Below, one piece after another: positions 29,483 through 38,812 of a stretch of DNA of 64,000 nucleotides (positions are counted from its first letter, which is position 1; each line of letters begins with the position of its first letter). The stretch comes from Deinococcus sp045062605 (lineage in GTDB: Bacteria; Deinococcota; Deinococci; Deinococcales; Deinococcaceae). The position numbers and the translations under genes are program-made. Below the pieces are notes generated by a model. It was not told the DNA's origin, ran no database searches, and saw nothing but the letters and a program-made list of their open reading frames with translations. The stretch lies in contig NZ_JBJGDW010000009.1 in NCBI RefSeq assembly GCF_045062605.1, positions 1 through 64,000 on the forward strand, in the 5' to 3' direction.

Positions 29483-29545
29483 CACAGCCACCTGAAGAGG
29501 GTGGAGAGATGTGAAATTTTTCGCTGTCCGGCAGGTCACTTTGAA

Positions 29546-29551
29546 TAGAAT
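29546..29551 (+). promoter_or_regulatory. Leaderless -10 box of the 14-codon mini-ORF
   Basis: TAGAAT ends 7 nt before ATG 29559, the start of the mini-ORF rather than of the downstream membrane gene. Confidence 0.55.
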
Positions 29552-29558
29552 GCCCCCG

Positions 29559-29603
29559 ATGACCGCCGGACAGGAGCTGATCTCAAGGGGCACACGCCAC
29601 TGA
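29559..29603 (+). CDS. Leaderless 14-codon upstream ORF
   Basis: The frame encodes M-T-A-G-Q-E-L-I-S-R-G-T-R-H and ends in TGA whose last base is the A of the next gene's ATG (TGATG). It has a perfect leaderless -10 box, whereas the downstream gene has no SD at normal distance. I infer that ribosomes load at this start and reinitiate on the membrane gene. The peptide itself may have no function. Confidence 0.5.
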   Translation: MTAGQELISRGTRH

Positions 29604-29857
29604 TGCGCGCCCTGGCCTGGATTCTGACCGTGGTGCTGATCGCCTTCGTGCTGGGGCTGGCAGCACTGACGCTGGGGGCTTTCGCGTCGCTGGGGTCCGC
29701 TGCGCCGCTGTGGCTGCGCTCGGTGGGAAGCCTGGAACACGCCATCAGCGGGCAACTCGGCCTGGGCACCCTGACCAATTTTGCGCGTGCCGTGGGACTG
29801 GCCGTGCTGACCAGCGCACTGGCGGGACTGGCGGCCTATATCAAACCGAGAGGGTGA
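29603..29857 (+). CDS. Small two-helix membrane protein
   Basis: 84-aa hypothetical inner-membrane protein. Helix 1 covers about residues 5-29 (W-I-L-T-V-V-L-I-A-F-V-L-G-L) and helix 2 about 58-78 (A-R-A-V-G-L-A-V-L-T-S-A-L). No family is recognised. It is probably translated by coupling from the 14-codon ORF whose stop overlaps its ATG. The mutase and hypothetical genes upstream run on the opposite strand. Confidence 0.6.
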   Translation: MRALAWILTVVLIAFVLGLAALTLGAFASLGSAAPLWLRSVGSLEHAISGQLGLGTLTNFARAVGLAVLTSALAGLAAYIKPRG

Positions 29858-29984
29858 TGGAAGAAGGGTGAGGGTTGATGGACGGAGCGAAAGCGCAGGG
29901 CGAAGGGCTTTTCCCGCGTTCCGCGTTCCGCGCCCATCTTTCTTTGCACCTTACAGCCCAGCTCCTAATTCTACAGCCCAACTC

Positions 29985-30959
29985 CTAATTCAGCGCCCGG
30001 ATGAAGCTGTGCGAGGCGCGCAGCTTCATGTCCTCGATGGCGTTCCAGTCGGGGGTGACGCGGCGGACTGCCTCGTCCAGCAAGGTGGATGGAGTGGGGG
30101 AAACCGGGTGGCTGGGCGCGCCCGCATCGGCGCAGAAGCCCTGGACCTTGGGATCGTAGGCAATACCGGAAAACGGTGTTCCAGCGGCGGCGGCTAGGAT
30201 CAGGGCGTGTAGCCGCACGCCGATCACGTAGCCGCTGCGCGCGATGGTGTCCAGGGCCGTCTGCGGATCACGGGTGCTGACCACCACGTTCGCGCTCAGG
30301 GCGTGCGCGGCCACGTCATCGTGGTCCGGCATGAAGCTCAGGGCCGTGACGTGCCGCCCGGCGCGGCGGAGCTGCACCGTGACCTCCTGCAAGGGTTGCA
30401 GCGCCTCGATCACGTCGCCGCGCGGAGCGATGATCACGCTTTGCAGGTTACGCGGCAGTTCCGGCGTGGGCGACAGCAGCAGGGCCGGATCGCCGCCCAG
30501 CTCACCTTTCAGGCCCAAGCCCTCCAGGGTTTCCAGGCTGGCCCCATCGCGCACGATGATCCGCAGGCCCGCCAGAGCAGCGGCCACCTTGCGCCCGCCT
30601 TCCGGCGACAGCGGGCCGACGCTCTGGTTAAAGATCACCACGCGCTTGCCCATCATTCGGGCCAGACGGATCACGCCTAGGTAATAGCTGAGGGTGCGGG
30701 CGCTCGTCTTATCCTGAAGCAGGCCGCCTCCCCCGCTGAGCAGCACGCTGGAGCGGGCCACCGCCGAGAGCAGCGGCAGGGGCTTCATGCGCGCCGCCGC
30801 CTCGCTGCCAAAAGTCTGGGCCGACTCCTGCGGCGTATTGGAGAGCAGCAGTGGGGTCATGCCGCGCTTCCTGATCTCGCGGGTGATCGCCAGCGCAATC
30901 GCCTCGTCGCCCGTGTTGCCGAAGCCGTAATAGCCGCTGACCGCCACGCGGCGGCTCAC
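29985..30959 (-). CDS. csaB: Polysaccharide pyruvyl transferase CsaB
   Basis: Adds ketal-linked pyruvate to a cell-wall-associated polysaccharide, the modification that SLH domains of S-layer proteins bind. 324 aa. N-terminal S-G-Y-Y-G-F-G-N-T-G-D-E-A and L-L-S-G-G-G-G-L-L-Q-D are the family hallmarks, with V-G-x-R-L-H-A-L near residue 240. GTG 30957-30959 overlaps the upstream DUF5693 gene stop (GTGA), so the pair is translated together. The long upstream frame is discounted. SLH-based anchoring is well known in Deinococcus, which fits. Confidence 0.88.
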   Translation of the reverse strand: MSRRVAVSGYYGFGNTGDEAIALAITREIRKRGMTPLLLSNTPQESAQTFGSEAAARMKPLPLLSAVARSSVLLSGGGGLLQDKTSARTLSYYLGVIRLARMMGKRVVIFNQSVGPLSPEGGRKVAAALAGLRIIVRDGASLETLEGLGLKGELGGDPALLLSPTPELPRNLQSVIIAPRGDVIEALQPLQEVTVQLRRAGRHVTALSFMPDHDDVAAHALSANVVVSTRDPQTALDTIARSGYVIGVRLHALILAAAAGTPFSGIAYDPKVQGFCADAGAPSHPVSPTPSTLLDEAVRRVTPDWNAIEDMKLRASHSFIRALN

Positions 30960-32830
30960 GTCTGACCTCTGGAACCGGCGCTGATGCGCGGCGCACCGTA
31001 GGTCTTCCACAGGCCCATCGCGTACCTCAGCGCCCAGATCGCCACGCCGCCCAGCAGCAGGCCCAGCCCCAGGCCGATAAACACGCGGGCCGCGCTGATC
31101 AGAAATGGCGTGTGGAAGTGCGAGAAGGTGTTGAGGATGCTCGACTGCCCCACCACCCCGGCCAGGATCAGCAGCCCGCTGAAGTAGCCCGGCAAGGTGC
31201 CGCTGAGGCCCAGCAACGCCAGCGGATGGGCGGCGATTTCCTTGAAACGCGGGCGGATGATCGAATCCTGCACCTCGCGCCGCAGGGACGCCTCGAAGGT
31301 GCTGGCCGAGCCGCCCGTGGCATTGCCACGCCGCTCGTACACCAGCGACAGCAGCACGAAACCCAGCGCCATCACGGCCACGTCGCCCAGCCGGATCGGG
31401 GCGGCGTAGATATCCGCCGCCGTCTTGCGGATGTCCTGACGCGGCAGGAAGCTCAGGGCCACCAGCGTCAGCGGCAGCAGCAGCGTCAGGCCCACGCCCC
31501 GGAAAGGTTCGAGGCCCAGCGTGCTTTCCCGGCTGGCCCCCAGCGCCGAAACGAACAGGATGCCCACCAGACTCAGGCCCGTCGCCAGGAACCAGTCGGT
31601 GACCTTTGAACGCCGCAGCACCAGCCCCAGCGCCGGGAAGGCCACGGCGGCCACCAGCGCGGCACTCTCGAAGGGATGCAGGGTGTTCAGGCCGAAGGCC
31701 AGCAGCACCACCACGCCCACCGCGACCACGCCCAGCCGCGTCAGCGGGAAGCTCAGGCCCAGCAGCAGCAGCGCGGCCAGCGGCCCGATCATGCTCAGCG
31801 CCTTCAGGACCGGACTGGGCGCAAAGGTGCCCACCTGTGGCATATCCAACTTCACGCCGGAACGCTTCAGCAGGTCCTGGGTGCGGCCCAGCATGTCCTC
31901 AGTCTCGTTGATGGTGGGATAGGGGCGCAGGTACAGCAGCCGCATCCCGCGCTCACGGGCGGCCAGATTGTACTTGCTGGCCACGTCCAGCGGCTCCAGC
32001 CTGTTCTGGTAACTGGGAGCCAGCGCGAACAGCCGCACCCCGCCGTGTGTGGGCACCAGTTCGTCCAGTCCGTCCTGAATGTTGCCCTCAATGATGGCCG
32101 GAAGACGTTTGCCCAGCGCCTTGTCCACCTGCGCCAGCAGGTCGGGGGTGCGCGCCCCGATCACCTCGTCGCCGGTAAAGGCGATAAACGGCACGTCTGG
32201 CCAGTCCGCGCCCACCTTGGCCGTCGGCACCGCAGCGTCCTGATAGGGGCGGTACACCACGACCAGACCCTGCTTTTTAAAGTCGTTCACTGCCGCCGTG
32301 TCCGGCCCGGCGGGCAGGAAGCGCGGGTCAGAGGGCCACTCGACCCAGGTTCGGCCCGCGATCTGCACGTCACGGGTGGGGATGGTGTAGCGGCTCCGCA
32401 GTTCCTCGGCAATGGCCGGGGTGGAGGCGCGCATGTACACCGCATTGGTCTTGATTCCCTGCCCCGGAAAGTCCGCCGCCAGATCGGAGCCGTTTTTCAG
32501 GTACACCTCGCCGCGCTGTTCCAGGCTGGCAATGGTGTCCTCGTACAGCGCCACGCCGTTGACGCCCAGCGCCTTGTACTTGTCCAGCAGCGTCTGCGGC
32601 TCCAAGCCATAGCGGCGGGCCTGGATCACCAGCGCCGGGTAGTCCATCACCATGGCCGCCGTCTTCTGCGCCTGCTCGTACTGCACGCGCTGAAAGGCCA
32701 GCAGCAGCGCCGGAATCAGCGACAGCGCGATCAGCCCCAGCAACAGCGGTGTCCAGGGATGACGGGTGGCGGGCGGCAGCGAGGCGGGCGACATGGGGTG
32801 GGGCAGTGGGGCGCGGGTCGGGTCGGTCAC
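30956..32830 (-). CDS. Large multi-pass membrane protein, DUF5693-like
   Basis: 624-aa integral membrane protein. It has one N-terminal helix (about residues 25-47), a large extracytoplasmic region of about 290 residues with repeated F-I-A-F-T-G-D-E-V-I-G-A and T-L-L-D-K-Y-K-A-L-G-V-N-G-V-A-L-Y blocks resembling a divergent TIM barrel, then about eight helices to the C-terminus. Proteins of this type occur next to csaB, and DUF5693 is the match from memory. It may transport or act on the polysaccharide that CsaB pyruvylates. The start is GTG 32828-32830 with TAGGAT 6 nt upstream. Confidence 0.75.
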   Translation of the reverse strand: MTDPTRAPLPHPMSPASLPPATRHPWTPLLLGLIALSLIPALLLAFQRVQYEQAQKTAAMVMDYPALVIQARRYGLEPQTLLDKYKALGVNGVALYEDTIASLEQRGEVYLKNGSDLAADFPGQGIKTNAVYMRASTPAIAEELRSRYTIPTRDVQIAGRTWVEWPSDPRFLPAGPDTAAVNDFKKQGLVVVYRPYQDAAVPTAKVGADWPDVPFIAFTGDEVIGARTPDLLAQVDKALGKRLPAIIEGNIQDGLDELVPTHGGVRLFALAPSYQNRLEPLDVASKYNLAARERGMRLLYLRPYPTINETEDMLGRTQDLLKRSGVKLDMPQVGTFAPSPVLKALSMIGPLAALLLLGLSFPLTRLGVVAVGVVVLLAFGLNTLHPFESAALVAAVAFPALGLVLRRSKVTDWFLATGLSLVGILFVSALGASRESTLGLEPFRGVGLTLLLPLTLVALSFLPRQDIRKTAADIYAAPIRLGDVAVMALGFVLLSLVYERRGNATGGSASTFEASLRREVQDSIIRPRFKEIAAHPLALLGLSGTLPGYFSGLLILAGVVGQSSILNTFSHFHTPFLISAARVFIGLGLGLLLGGVAIWALRYAMGLWKTYGAPRISAGSRGQT

Positions 32831-32836
32831 GTTTAC

Positions 32837-32842
32837 ATCCTA
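32837..32842 (-). promoter_or_regulatory. Leaderless -10 box of the DUF5693-csaB operon
   Basis: TAGGAT on the minus strand ends 6 nt before the GTG start at 32830; it decides the GTG. Confidence 0.6.
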
Positions 32843-33141
32843 GCGGCGAGACGGGGCGAGAGAGATGAAGCGGGCAAAAATCGGGGCATCCTAACGCCTG
32901 CGCCGGTGGGGCACGTCAGCCGAAGGGTGGAGGGGAGAGAGGGCGGGAAACCTATACCCTGATAGAACTGAATACGTGGGTACAGGGCAGTCGGCAGGCT
33001 TCTATCTTGACTGAGTGCAAAAAGATCAGATGCCCGGAGCGACTCTCCTTTACCTCTGGCTTCATCCTCGAAATGCTCTGGACGTATTCAGAAGAACACC
33101 ACCCTATTCGTTCTTAACGTATCAAAACTGAGATTTACGCC
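32843..33141. other. Gene-free left flank of the three-gene cassette
   Basis: Base composition shifts to AT-richer from about 32,950. TGATAGAACT near 32,959 and TTAACGTATCAAAAC near 33,115 could be promoter or operator sequence for the cassette. I find no open frame or element-like inverted repeats. Confidence 0.35.
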
Positions 33142-33585
33142 ATGAAACGATTTGAACCGAGTCAAGATAAAAGCCTGGGCAGTCGGGGGATCAGAGCATG
33201 GAAAGTGCCAATGACGTATAACAAGTTGTCATACACTGGTGTGCAGGTAGAGCCGTGCGGGGAGCCGCCGGAAAGCTGCCTTCACAGAGGACTTGAATGG
33301 GACACCGGAAATCTGGGTCACTGCAAACGCCTCACACCTGAGCAAATTGAAGTGGGGCTGGGAGGCGGGTATCTGGTTTACGACGACCCTCTGGAGTGCC
33401 GCTATCGAATTCTGTTCAGACTGACTCCACCTGACCAAAGAGGGTCGCCCAGAGTCGCCTCCATTTTCCGCCTGATCATCTCCACAGCGCAGGGCAGAAT
33501 GCGCCCCGTCTCGGTTATGGTTGAAACTTCGGCGGCTATGAGAGCAGAGTTTTTTGAAGCACTTGAGGCAGGTGAAACCGAATGA
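33142..33585 (+). CDS. Unrecognised protein, first gene of the three-gene cassette (possible toxin)
   Basis: 147 aa, not recognised. It has four Cys, including E-P-C-G-E-P-P-E-S-C-L-H-R and G-H-C-K-R, and a C-terminal half with alternating strands and a final helix (A-A-M-R-A-E-F-F-E-A-L-E-A-G). There is no signal or membrane segment. Its stop overlaps the next ATG (ATGA). The base composition is lower in GC than its neighbours. By position it is where the toxin sits in toxin-antitoxin-chaperone operons, but nothing in the sequence identifies a nuclease or kinase. Confidence 0.55.
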   Translation: MKRFEPSQDKSLGSRGIRAWKVPMTYNKLSYTGVQVEPCGEPPESCLHRGLEWDTGNLGHCKRLTPEQIEVGLGGGYLVYDDPLECRYRILFRLTPPDQRGSPRVASIFRLIISTAQGRMRPVSVMVETSAAMRAEFFEALEAGETE

Positions 33586-33995
33586 CACAGACATCAAGAA
33601 AGCTCACGCGCACACGTCCTGAAAATCAGGAGGCAGTTTCCTTTCGCTTACCCACTGGCCTTCTGGAACGCCTGGATGAGACTGTGCAAGCTGAAGGCTC
33701 ATCCCGTACTGCGGTGATCCGCTCAGCACTGGCGGTTTACCACCGTTTAGCTAAGGGTGGAACACTGCTGGTCCCGGCGACGGTTAAAACGCAGGAACAA
33801 TTGAGAATGCTTGGTGAACTAAAACAATGTCCCGAAGAAACTTTGGCTGGCGAATTGCTAAAGAATGGTGTGGAGCAGTCCATCGCAAAAGATCAGAAGG
33901 GCTGGAATGCCTCTTTGACGTTTCGTGCTGTCAGAACCTCGCCCCAGTCTCAGCGTGTTCAGGCCATATATGTTAAGGACATGATCGCTCAATGA
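33582..33995 (+). CDS. Ribbon-helix-helix DNA-binding protein with long C-terminal extension
   Basis: 137 aa. Residues 18-57 form a CopG/ParD-type ribbon-helix-helix: A-V-S-F-R-L-P as the DNA-contacting strand, L-L-E-R-L-D-E-T-V-Q as helix 1 and S-S-R-T-A-V-I-R-S-A-L as helix 2. The remaining 80 residues are unusual for a bare RHH repressor and end in a W-N-A-S-L-T-F-R segment and a V-Q-A-I-Y-V-K tail. An antitoxin with a chaperone-addiction tail would look like this. Both its ends overlap neighbours by ATGA. Likely autoregulates the operon. Confidence 0.7.
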   Translation: MTQTSRKLTRTRPENQEAVSFRLPTGLLERLDETVQAEGSSRTAVIRSALAVYHRLAKGGTLLVPATVKTQEQLRMLGELKQCPEETLAGELLKNGVEQSIAKDQKGWNASLTFRAVRTSPQSQRVQAIYVKDMIAQ

Positions 33996-34447
33996 ACAAA
34001 TTGCGTGATGTTATATCTGTGGCAAGCATCTCTGTTGATGATGTAAATTGGAGTGTCAGCGGGATTGATGCTGAGAACAATTTAAATTTCGCCATTAATA
34101 ATGATTTTCAAAGCTTAGATGATCCCCCAAACAGCGTTAGATCGTCTACTGAATTCATTTTTAAGGGTGAAAATAAAATATATTTTCAATGCGAGGTCAA
34201 AGTGGTGGTTTCCATGCCAGGCTTCAGTTTTGAACAAATCACTGGTGATCTTGAAAATCGTAAGTTTATCGAGGGGGTTTGTACGGAAATGGCAATGGGT
34301 CACGCTAGAAATATGTTGATATACGCCACGTCAATGGCTGGACTAGGCATACCAGTCCTTCTAAGTGGTGTCATGTCGACAGCGTTTGTCTCCGAAAAAT
34401 CCTCAGGGGTTGTAGGTGAGGAAGCCGGAGAAACATCTGAAGAGTAA
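33992..34447 (+). CDS. SecB-like protein (candidate antitoxin chaperone)
   Basis: 151 aa, AT-rich. By eye the order of features matches SecB: an I-Y-F-Q-C-E-V-K-V strand (compare F-L-C-E-V in E. coli SecB), a C-T-E-M-A-M-G-H-A-R-N-M-L-I helix (compare the P-Y-A-R-E helix), then A-G-L-G-I-P-V-L-L-S (compare R-G-T-F-P-Q-L-N-L), and an acidic tail E-E-A-G-E-T-S-E-E. The resemblance is weak in identity. An alternative is a protein with one hydrophobic helix at 107-133. It is the third gene of a tightly overlapping operon. Confidence 0.5.
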   Translation: MNKLRDVISVASISVDDVNWSVSGIDAENNLNFAINNDFQSLDDPPNSVRSSTEFIFKGENKIYFQCEVKVVVSMPGFSFEQITGDLENRKFIEGVCTEMAMGHARNMLIYATSMAGLGIPVLLSGVMSTAFVSEKSSGVVGEEAGETSEE

Positions 34448-34466
34448 ATCTCTCCTGCCCACGCGC

Positions 34467-34472
34467 TACACT
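34467..34472 (+). promoter_or_regulatory. Possible -10 box for miaB
   Basis: TACACT lies about 90 bp before the miaB start, in the first normal-composition sequence after the cassette. It would give a leadered mRNA that includes the 5-codon ORF. Confidence 0.35.
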
Positions 34473-34543
34473 CCACTGTCACGCCCAGGCAGGCGCGAGG
34501 GAAGGCCCCGGAATCCATCCGGCCAGCCGAGAGGAGAAGTGTT

Positions 34544-34561
34544 ATGGAAGTGGGCAGATGA
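34544..34561 (+). CDS. Five-codon upstream ORF overlapping the miaB start
   Basis: The frame M-E-V-G-R ends in TGA that overlaps the miaB ATG as ATGA. A good SD (GAGAGGAG) stands 7 nt before this mini-ORF, while miaB itself has only a weak GGAAG. This suggests coupled translation through a minicistron. Confidence 0.45.
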   Translation: MEVGR

Positions 34562-35937
34562 AGGCACACATGATCACCTACGGGTGTCAGATGAACGAGT
34601 ACGACTCGCACCTGGTCCAGTCGCAACTGGTCAGCTTCGGCGCGGATCTGGTGGACAGCATCGACGAGGCCGATTTCGTGCTGGTCAACACCTGCGCGGT
34701 GCGCGGCAAGCCGGTGGACAAGGTTCGCAGCCTGCTGGGCCAACTGCGCAAGGTCAAATCCCAGCGTCCCCTGGTGGTGGGCATGATGGGCTGTCTGGCG
34801 CAACTTGAGGAAGGCCAGCAGATGGCCCGCAAGTTCGAGGTGGACGTGCTGCTGGGGCCGGGCAGTCTGCTAGACATCGGCACGGCGCTGGAGAGCAACG
34901 GTCGTTTCTGGGGCCTGCAATTCAAGGACGAGCTGCACGAACACATCCCGCCCTCGCCGACGGGCAAGTTGCAGGCGCACCTGACCATCATGCGCGGCTG
35001 TGACCACCACTGCACCTACTGCATCGTGCCCACCACGCGCGGCCCGCAGGTGAGCCGCTCGCCCGACGACATCCTGCGCGAGCTGGACCTGCAACTGGCG
35101 GCAGGGGTGCAGGAAGTCACGCTGCTGGGCCAGAACGTGAACGCTTACGGCGTGGACGGCGGCGCGAGGCTGGCAGGCTATCCATCGTTCGCCGATCTGC
35201 TGCGAATGGTGGGCAAGAGTGGCGTGAGGCGCATCAAGTTCACCACCAGCCACCCCATGAACTTCACCGAGGACGTGGCCGCCGCGATGGCCGAGACCCC
35301 CGCCGTCTGCGATTTCGTGCATCTGCCGGTGCAGAGCGGAAGCAGCCGCGTGCTGCGCCGCATGGCCCGCGAATACAGCCGCGAGACGTACCTGGGCCAC
35401 ATCGCCGCCATCAAGAAGCATCTACCCAACGTGGTGCTGGCCACCGACATCATCGTGGGCTTTCCCGGCGAGACCGAGGAAGACTTTCAGGAAACCCTGA
35501 GCCTGTATGACGAGGTGGGCTACGACAGCGCCTACATGTTCATCTACTCGCCGCGCCCCGGCACCCCCAGCTACAAGCACTTCGAGGACCTGCCGCGCGA
35601 GCTGAAGACCGAACGCCTGCAACGCCTGATCGTGAAGCAGAAGGAATGGAGCAAACTTCGCAATGCCACGAAGGTCGGCACGGTGCAGGAAGTCCTGCTG
35701 CGCGGCGACGCCCACACCGAGGGTTTTTTAGAGGGCCACACGCGTGGCAACCATCCCACCGTGGTGCCCAAGGCATTCGGCGCAGAGGGCGCAGGCGTGT
35801 ATCCGGTGCTGATCGGCCACAGCACCCCGCACATGCTGTATGGCCAGATCGTGGGCGCGGACGGCCAGCCCTTGCCGGAAATCCCCAGGCTGGAAGCCCA
35901 GGCGGCGGCGCTGATCAGTCCGTTGCAGATGGCGTAA
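34558..35937 (+). CDS. miaB: tRNA-2-methylthio-N6-dimethylallyladenosine synthase
   Basis: Radical-SAM methylthiotransferase that thiomethylates i6A37 of tRNAs, 459 aa. The N-terminal UPF0004 domain has cluster cysteines in Y-G-C-Q-M-N, N-T-C-A-V-R and M-G-C-L-A-Q. The radical-SAM motif C-D-H-H-C-T-Y-C lies near residue 147, followed by G-Q-N-V-N-A-Y-G. The TRAM domain occupies the C-terminus (about 365-435). The N-terminal Y-G-C-Q-M-N-E-Y-D-S is characteristic of MiaB over MtaB/RimO. Start ATG 34558 is fixed by conservation, and a mini-ORF ends over it. Confidence 0.93.
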   Translation: MKAHMITYGCQMNEYDSHLVQSQLVSFGADLVDSIDEADFVLVNTCAVRGKPVDKVRSLLGQLRKVKSQRPLVVGMMGCLAQLEEGQQMARKFEVDVLLGPGSLLDIGTALESNGRFWGLQFKDELHEHIPPSPTGKLQAHLTIMRGCDHHCTYCIVPTTRGPQVSRSPDDILRELDLQLAAGVQEVTLLGQNVNAYGVDGGARLAGYPSFADLLRMVGKSGVRRIKFTTSHPMNFTEDVAAAMAETPAVCDFVHLPVQSGSSRVLRRMAREYSRETYLGHIAAIKKHLPNVVLATDIIVGFPGETEEDFQETLSLYDEVGYDSAYMFIYSPRPGTPSYKHFEDLPRELKTERLQRLIVKQKEWSKLRNATKVGTVQEVLLRGDAHTEGFLEGHTRGNHPTVVPKAFGAEGAGVYPVLIGHSTPHMLYGQIVGADGQPLPEIPRLEAQAAALISPLQMA

Positions 35938-35954
35938 AGACCACGACAGCACAG

Positions 35955-35982
35955 GCCCTCTCTGCATGGAGAGGGCTTTTTT
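35955..35982 (+). terminator. Rho-independent terminator of miaB
   Basis: GCCCTCTC pairs with GAGAGGGC across a 6-base loop and is followed by six T bases. Confidence 0.85.
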
Positions 35983-36033
35983 ATTCTTGCTTCAGTAGCA
36001 GGCGACAGCAGCGATCCAGCGGTGATCAGGGGG

Positions 36034-36507
36034 CTACTTGATGTCCACCTGAAACGCTGGGACCTTCACCTGAATGGTGCGGAAGCCGTCTGCGCCCGTG
36101 CCGTCGGAGGCCAGCTTGACGTTGACACTGGCCTGGGCTTCCAAGGTGCGGAGGCCGGTTTCCTGCGGGAATTCCACCACGGCCTGGATGCGCTCGCCAA
36201 TGTTCCACGCCCTGGGCGGCAGGTACGAGGCCACGCACACCTGGAACTGCCCGTACTTCAGGTCCGGCTGCCCAGTCTTGCCCATGTCCAGCACGCTGAG
36301 ACTGAAGGGCCGGGGGCAATCGTTCTTGAGCAGCAGGTTATGCGGGCCGAGGTTGACCAGCGTGACGGTCAGCAGCCGCCCATTGACGCTGACGCCGGAG
36401 CTGATCTGGGTCTGCGGCAGGGTGACACGCGGGGCGCATGAAGTGGCGGCCAGCGCCAGACCCGCCAGCAGAAGACGCGGAGACAACAAGGGGAAGAGGC
36501 GCAACAT
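36034..36507 (-). CDS. Hypothetical lipoprotein
   Basis: 157-aa exported protein. The N-terminal L-L-A-G-L-A-L-A-A-T-S-C signal ends in a lipobox Cys, so it is probably membrane-anchored. The mature part is a single beta-rich domain with two further Cys (K-N-D-C-P-R and Q-V-C-V-A). I recognise no family. ATG 36505-36507 is chosen because TACCCT lies 7 nt upstream and the lipoprotein signal starts there; an upstream in-frame codon adds an implausible N-terminus. Confidence 0.7.
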   Translation of the reverse strand: MLRLFPLLSPRLLLAGLALAATSCAPRVTLPQTQISSGVSVNGRLLTVTLVNLGPHNLLLKNDCPRPFSLSVLDMGKTGQPDLKYGQFQVCVASYLPPRAWNIGERIQAVVEFPQETGLRTLEAQASVNVKLASDGTGADGFRTIQVKVPAFQVDIK

Positions 36508-36514
36508 GGCGTCC

Positions 36515-36520
36515 AGGGTA
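36515..36520 (-). promoter_or_regulatory. Leaderless -10 box of the lipoprotein gene
   Basis: TACCCT on the minus strand ends 7 nt before ATG 36507. Confidence 0.6.
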
Positions 36521-36650
36521 ACAGTCCGCTTCTGAGAAAGCGCGTGGAGCGGTCCCTGCGGACGCGTCATCTGGTGGGAAACCGGACCAGGGAATCTGGT
36601 GAAAAATCAGATCAGGGGGCTTCGCTTGTCCCGACGGGCACACGAAAAAA

Positions 36651-36678
36651 TAGTTCTGGAAAACTAGTTCTGCAAAAC
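36651..36678. repeat. Two tandem 14-bp repeats
   Basis: TAGTTCTGGAAAAC is followed directly by TAGTTCTGCAAAAC, one mismatch. It lies in the 425-bp gene-free region between the divergent lipoprotein and peptide-transport genes. It could be an operator pair, but nothing else supports that. Confidence 0.5.
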
Positions 36679-36839
36679 CAGTATGCCGTTCCAATTCATA
36701 GCCCATAGAGGTCCAGATCGGCACCCACCACCCGCAGTTGCGAGCTGGATTTCTGCCTCCTAGCACAGGTGCGGCGCGTTTCAACCCTGCGCCTTCAGCA
36801 AATGCTGGCCCAGTTCACACTAAGCCGGATGACCTACGC

Positions 36840-36845
36840 TATGAT
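36840..36845 (+). promoter_or_regulatory. Possible -10 box for the peptide-binding protein gene
   Basis: TATGAT lies about 100 bp upstream of ATG 36946. A TTCACA sits at 36,814 but with a 20-bp spacer, longer than ideal. The rest of the 36,521-36,945 gap contains the tandem repeat and nothing else that I can identify. Confidence 0.4.
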
Positions 36846-36945
36846 GCGCGCGTTCAAACACTAGACAGGTGACAGGCCGGGCCACTTCGAGCTTTGCGCT
36901 CTCATATTGGCCTACCCCACCCGTCAACCCTTTTCAGGAGGCTCC

Positions 36946-38676
<1,731 letters not shown>

Positions 38677-38709
38677 GCGTTTTTGCTGTGACCTGATGTG
38701 CCTGTAAGG

Positions 38710-38754
38710 GGCAGGCGGGGCGACCACGAACGCGGGTTGCCCCGCCTGCCTTTT
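38710..38754 (+). terminator. Strong intra-locus terminator between SBP and permeases
   Basis: A perfect 12-bp GC-rich stem (38,710-38,721 with 38,739-38,750) is followed by TTTT. It would end most transcripts from the SBP gene before the permease genes. Confidence 0.85.
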
Positions 38755-38797
38755 CTCCAGCTCTTGTCCCAGGCGTCACTTTGCTCTCTTCTCTCTG

Positions 38798-38803
38798 TAA
38801 ACT
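38798..38803 (+). promoter_or_regulatory. -10 box of the permease operon
   Basis: TAAACT ends 9 nt before ATG 38813, so the permease mRNA may have only a 2-3 nt leader. Confidence 0.55.
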
Positions 38804-38812
38804 GAGGCCCAG

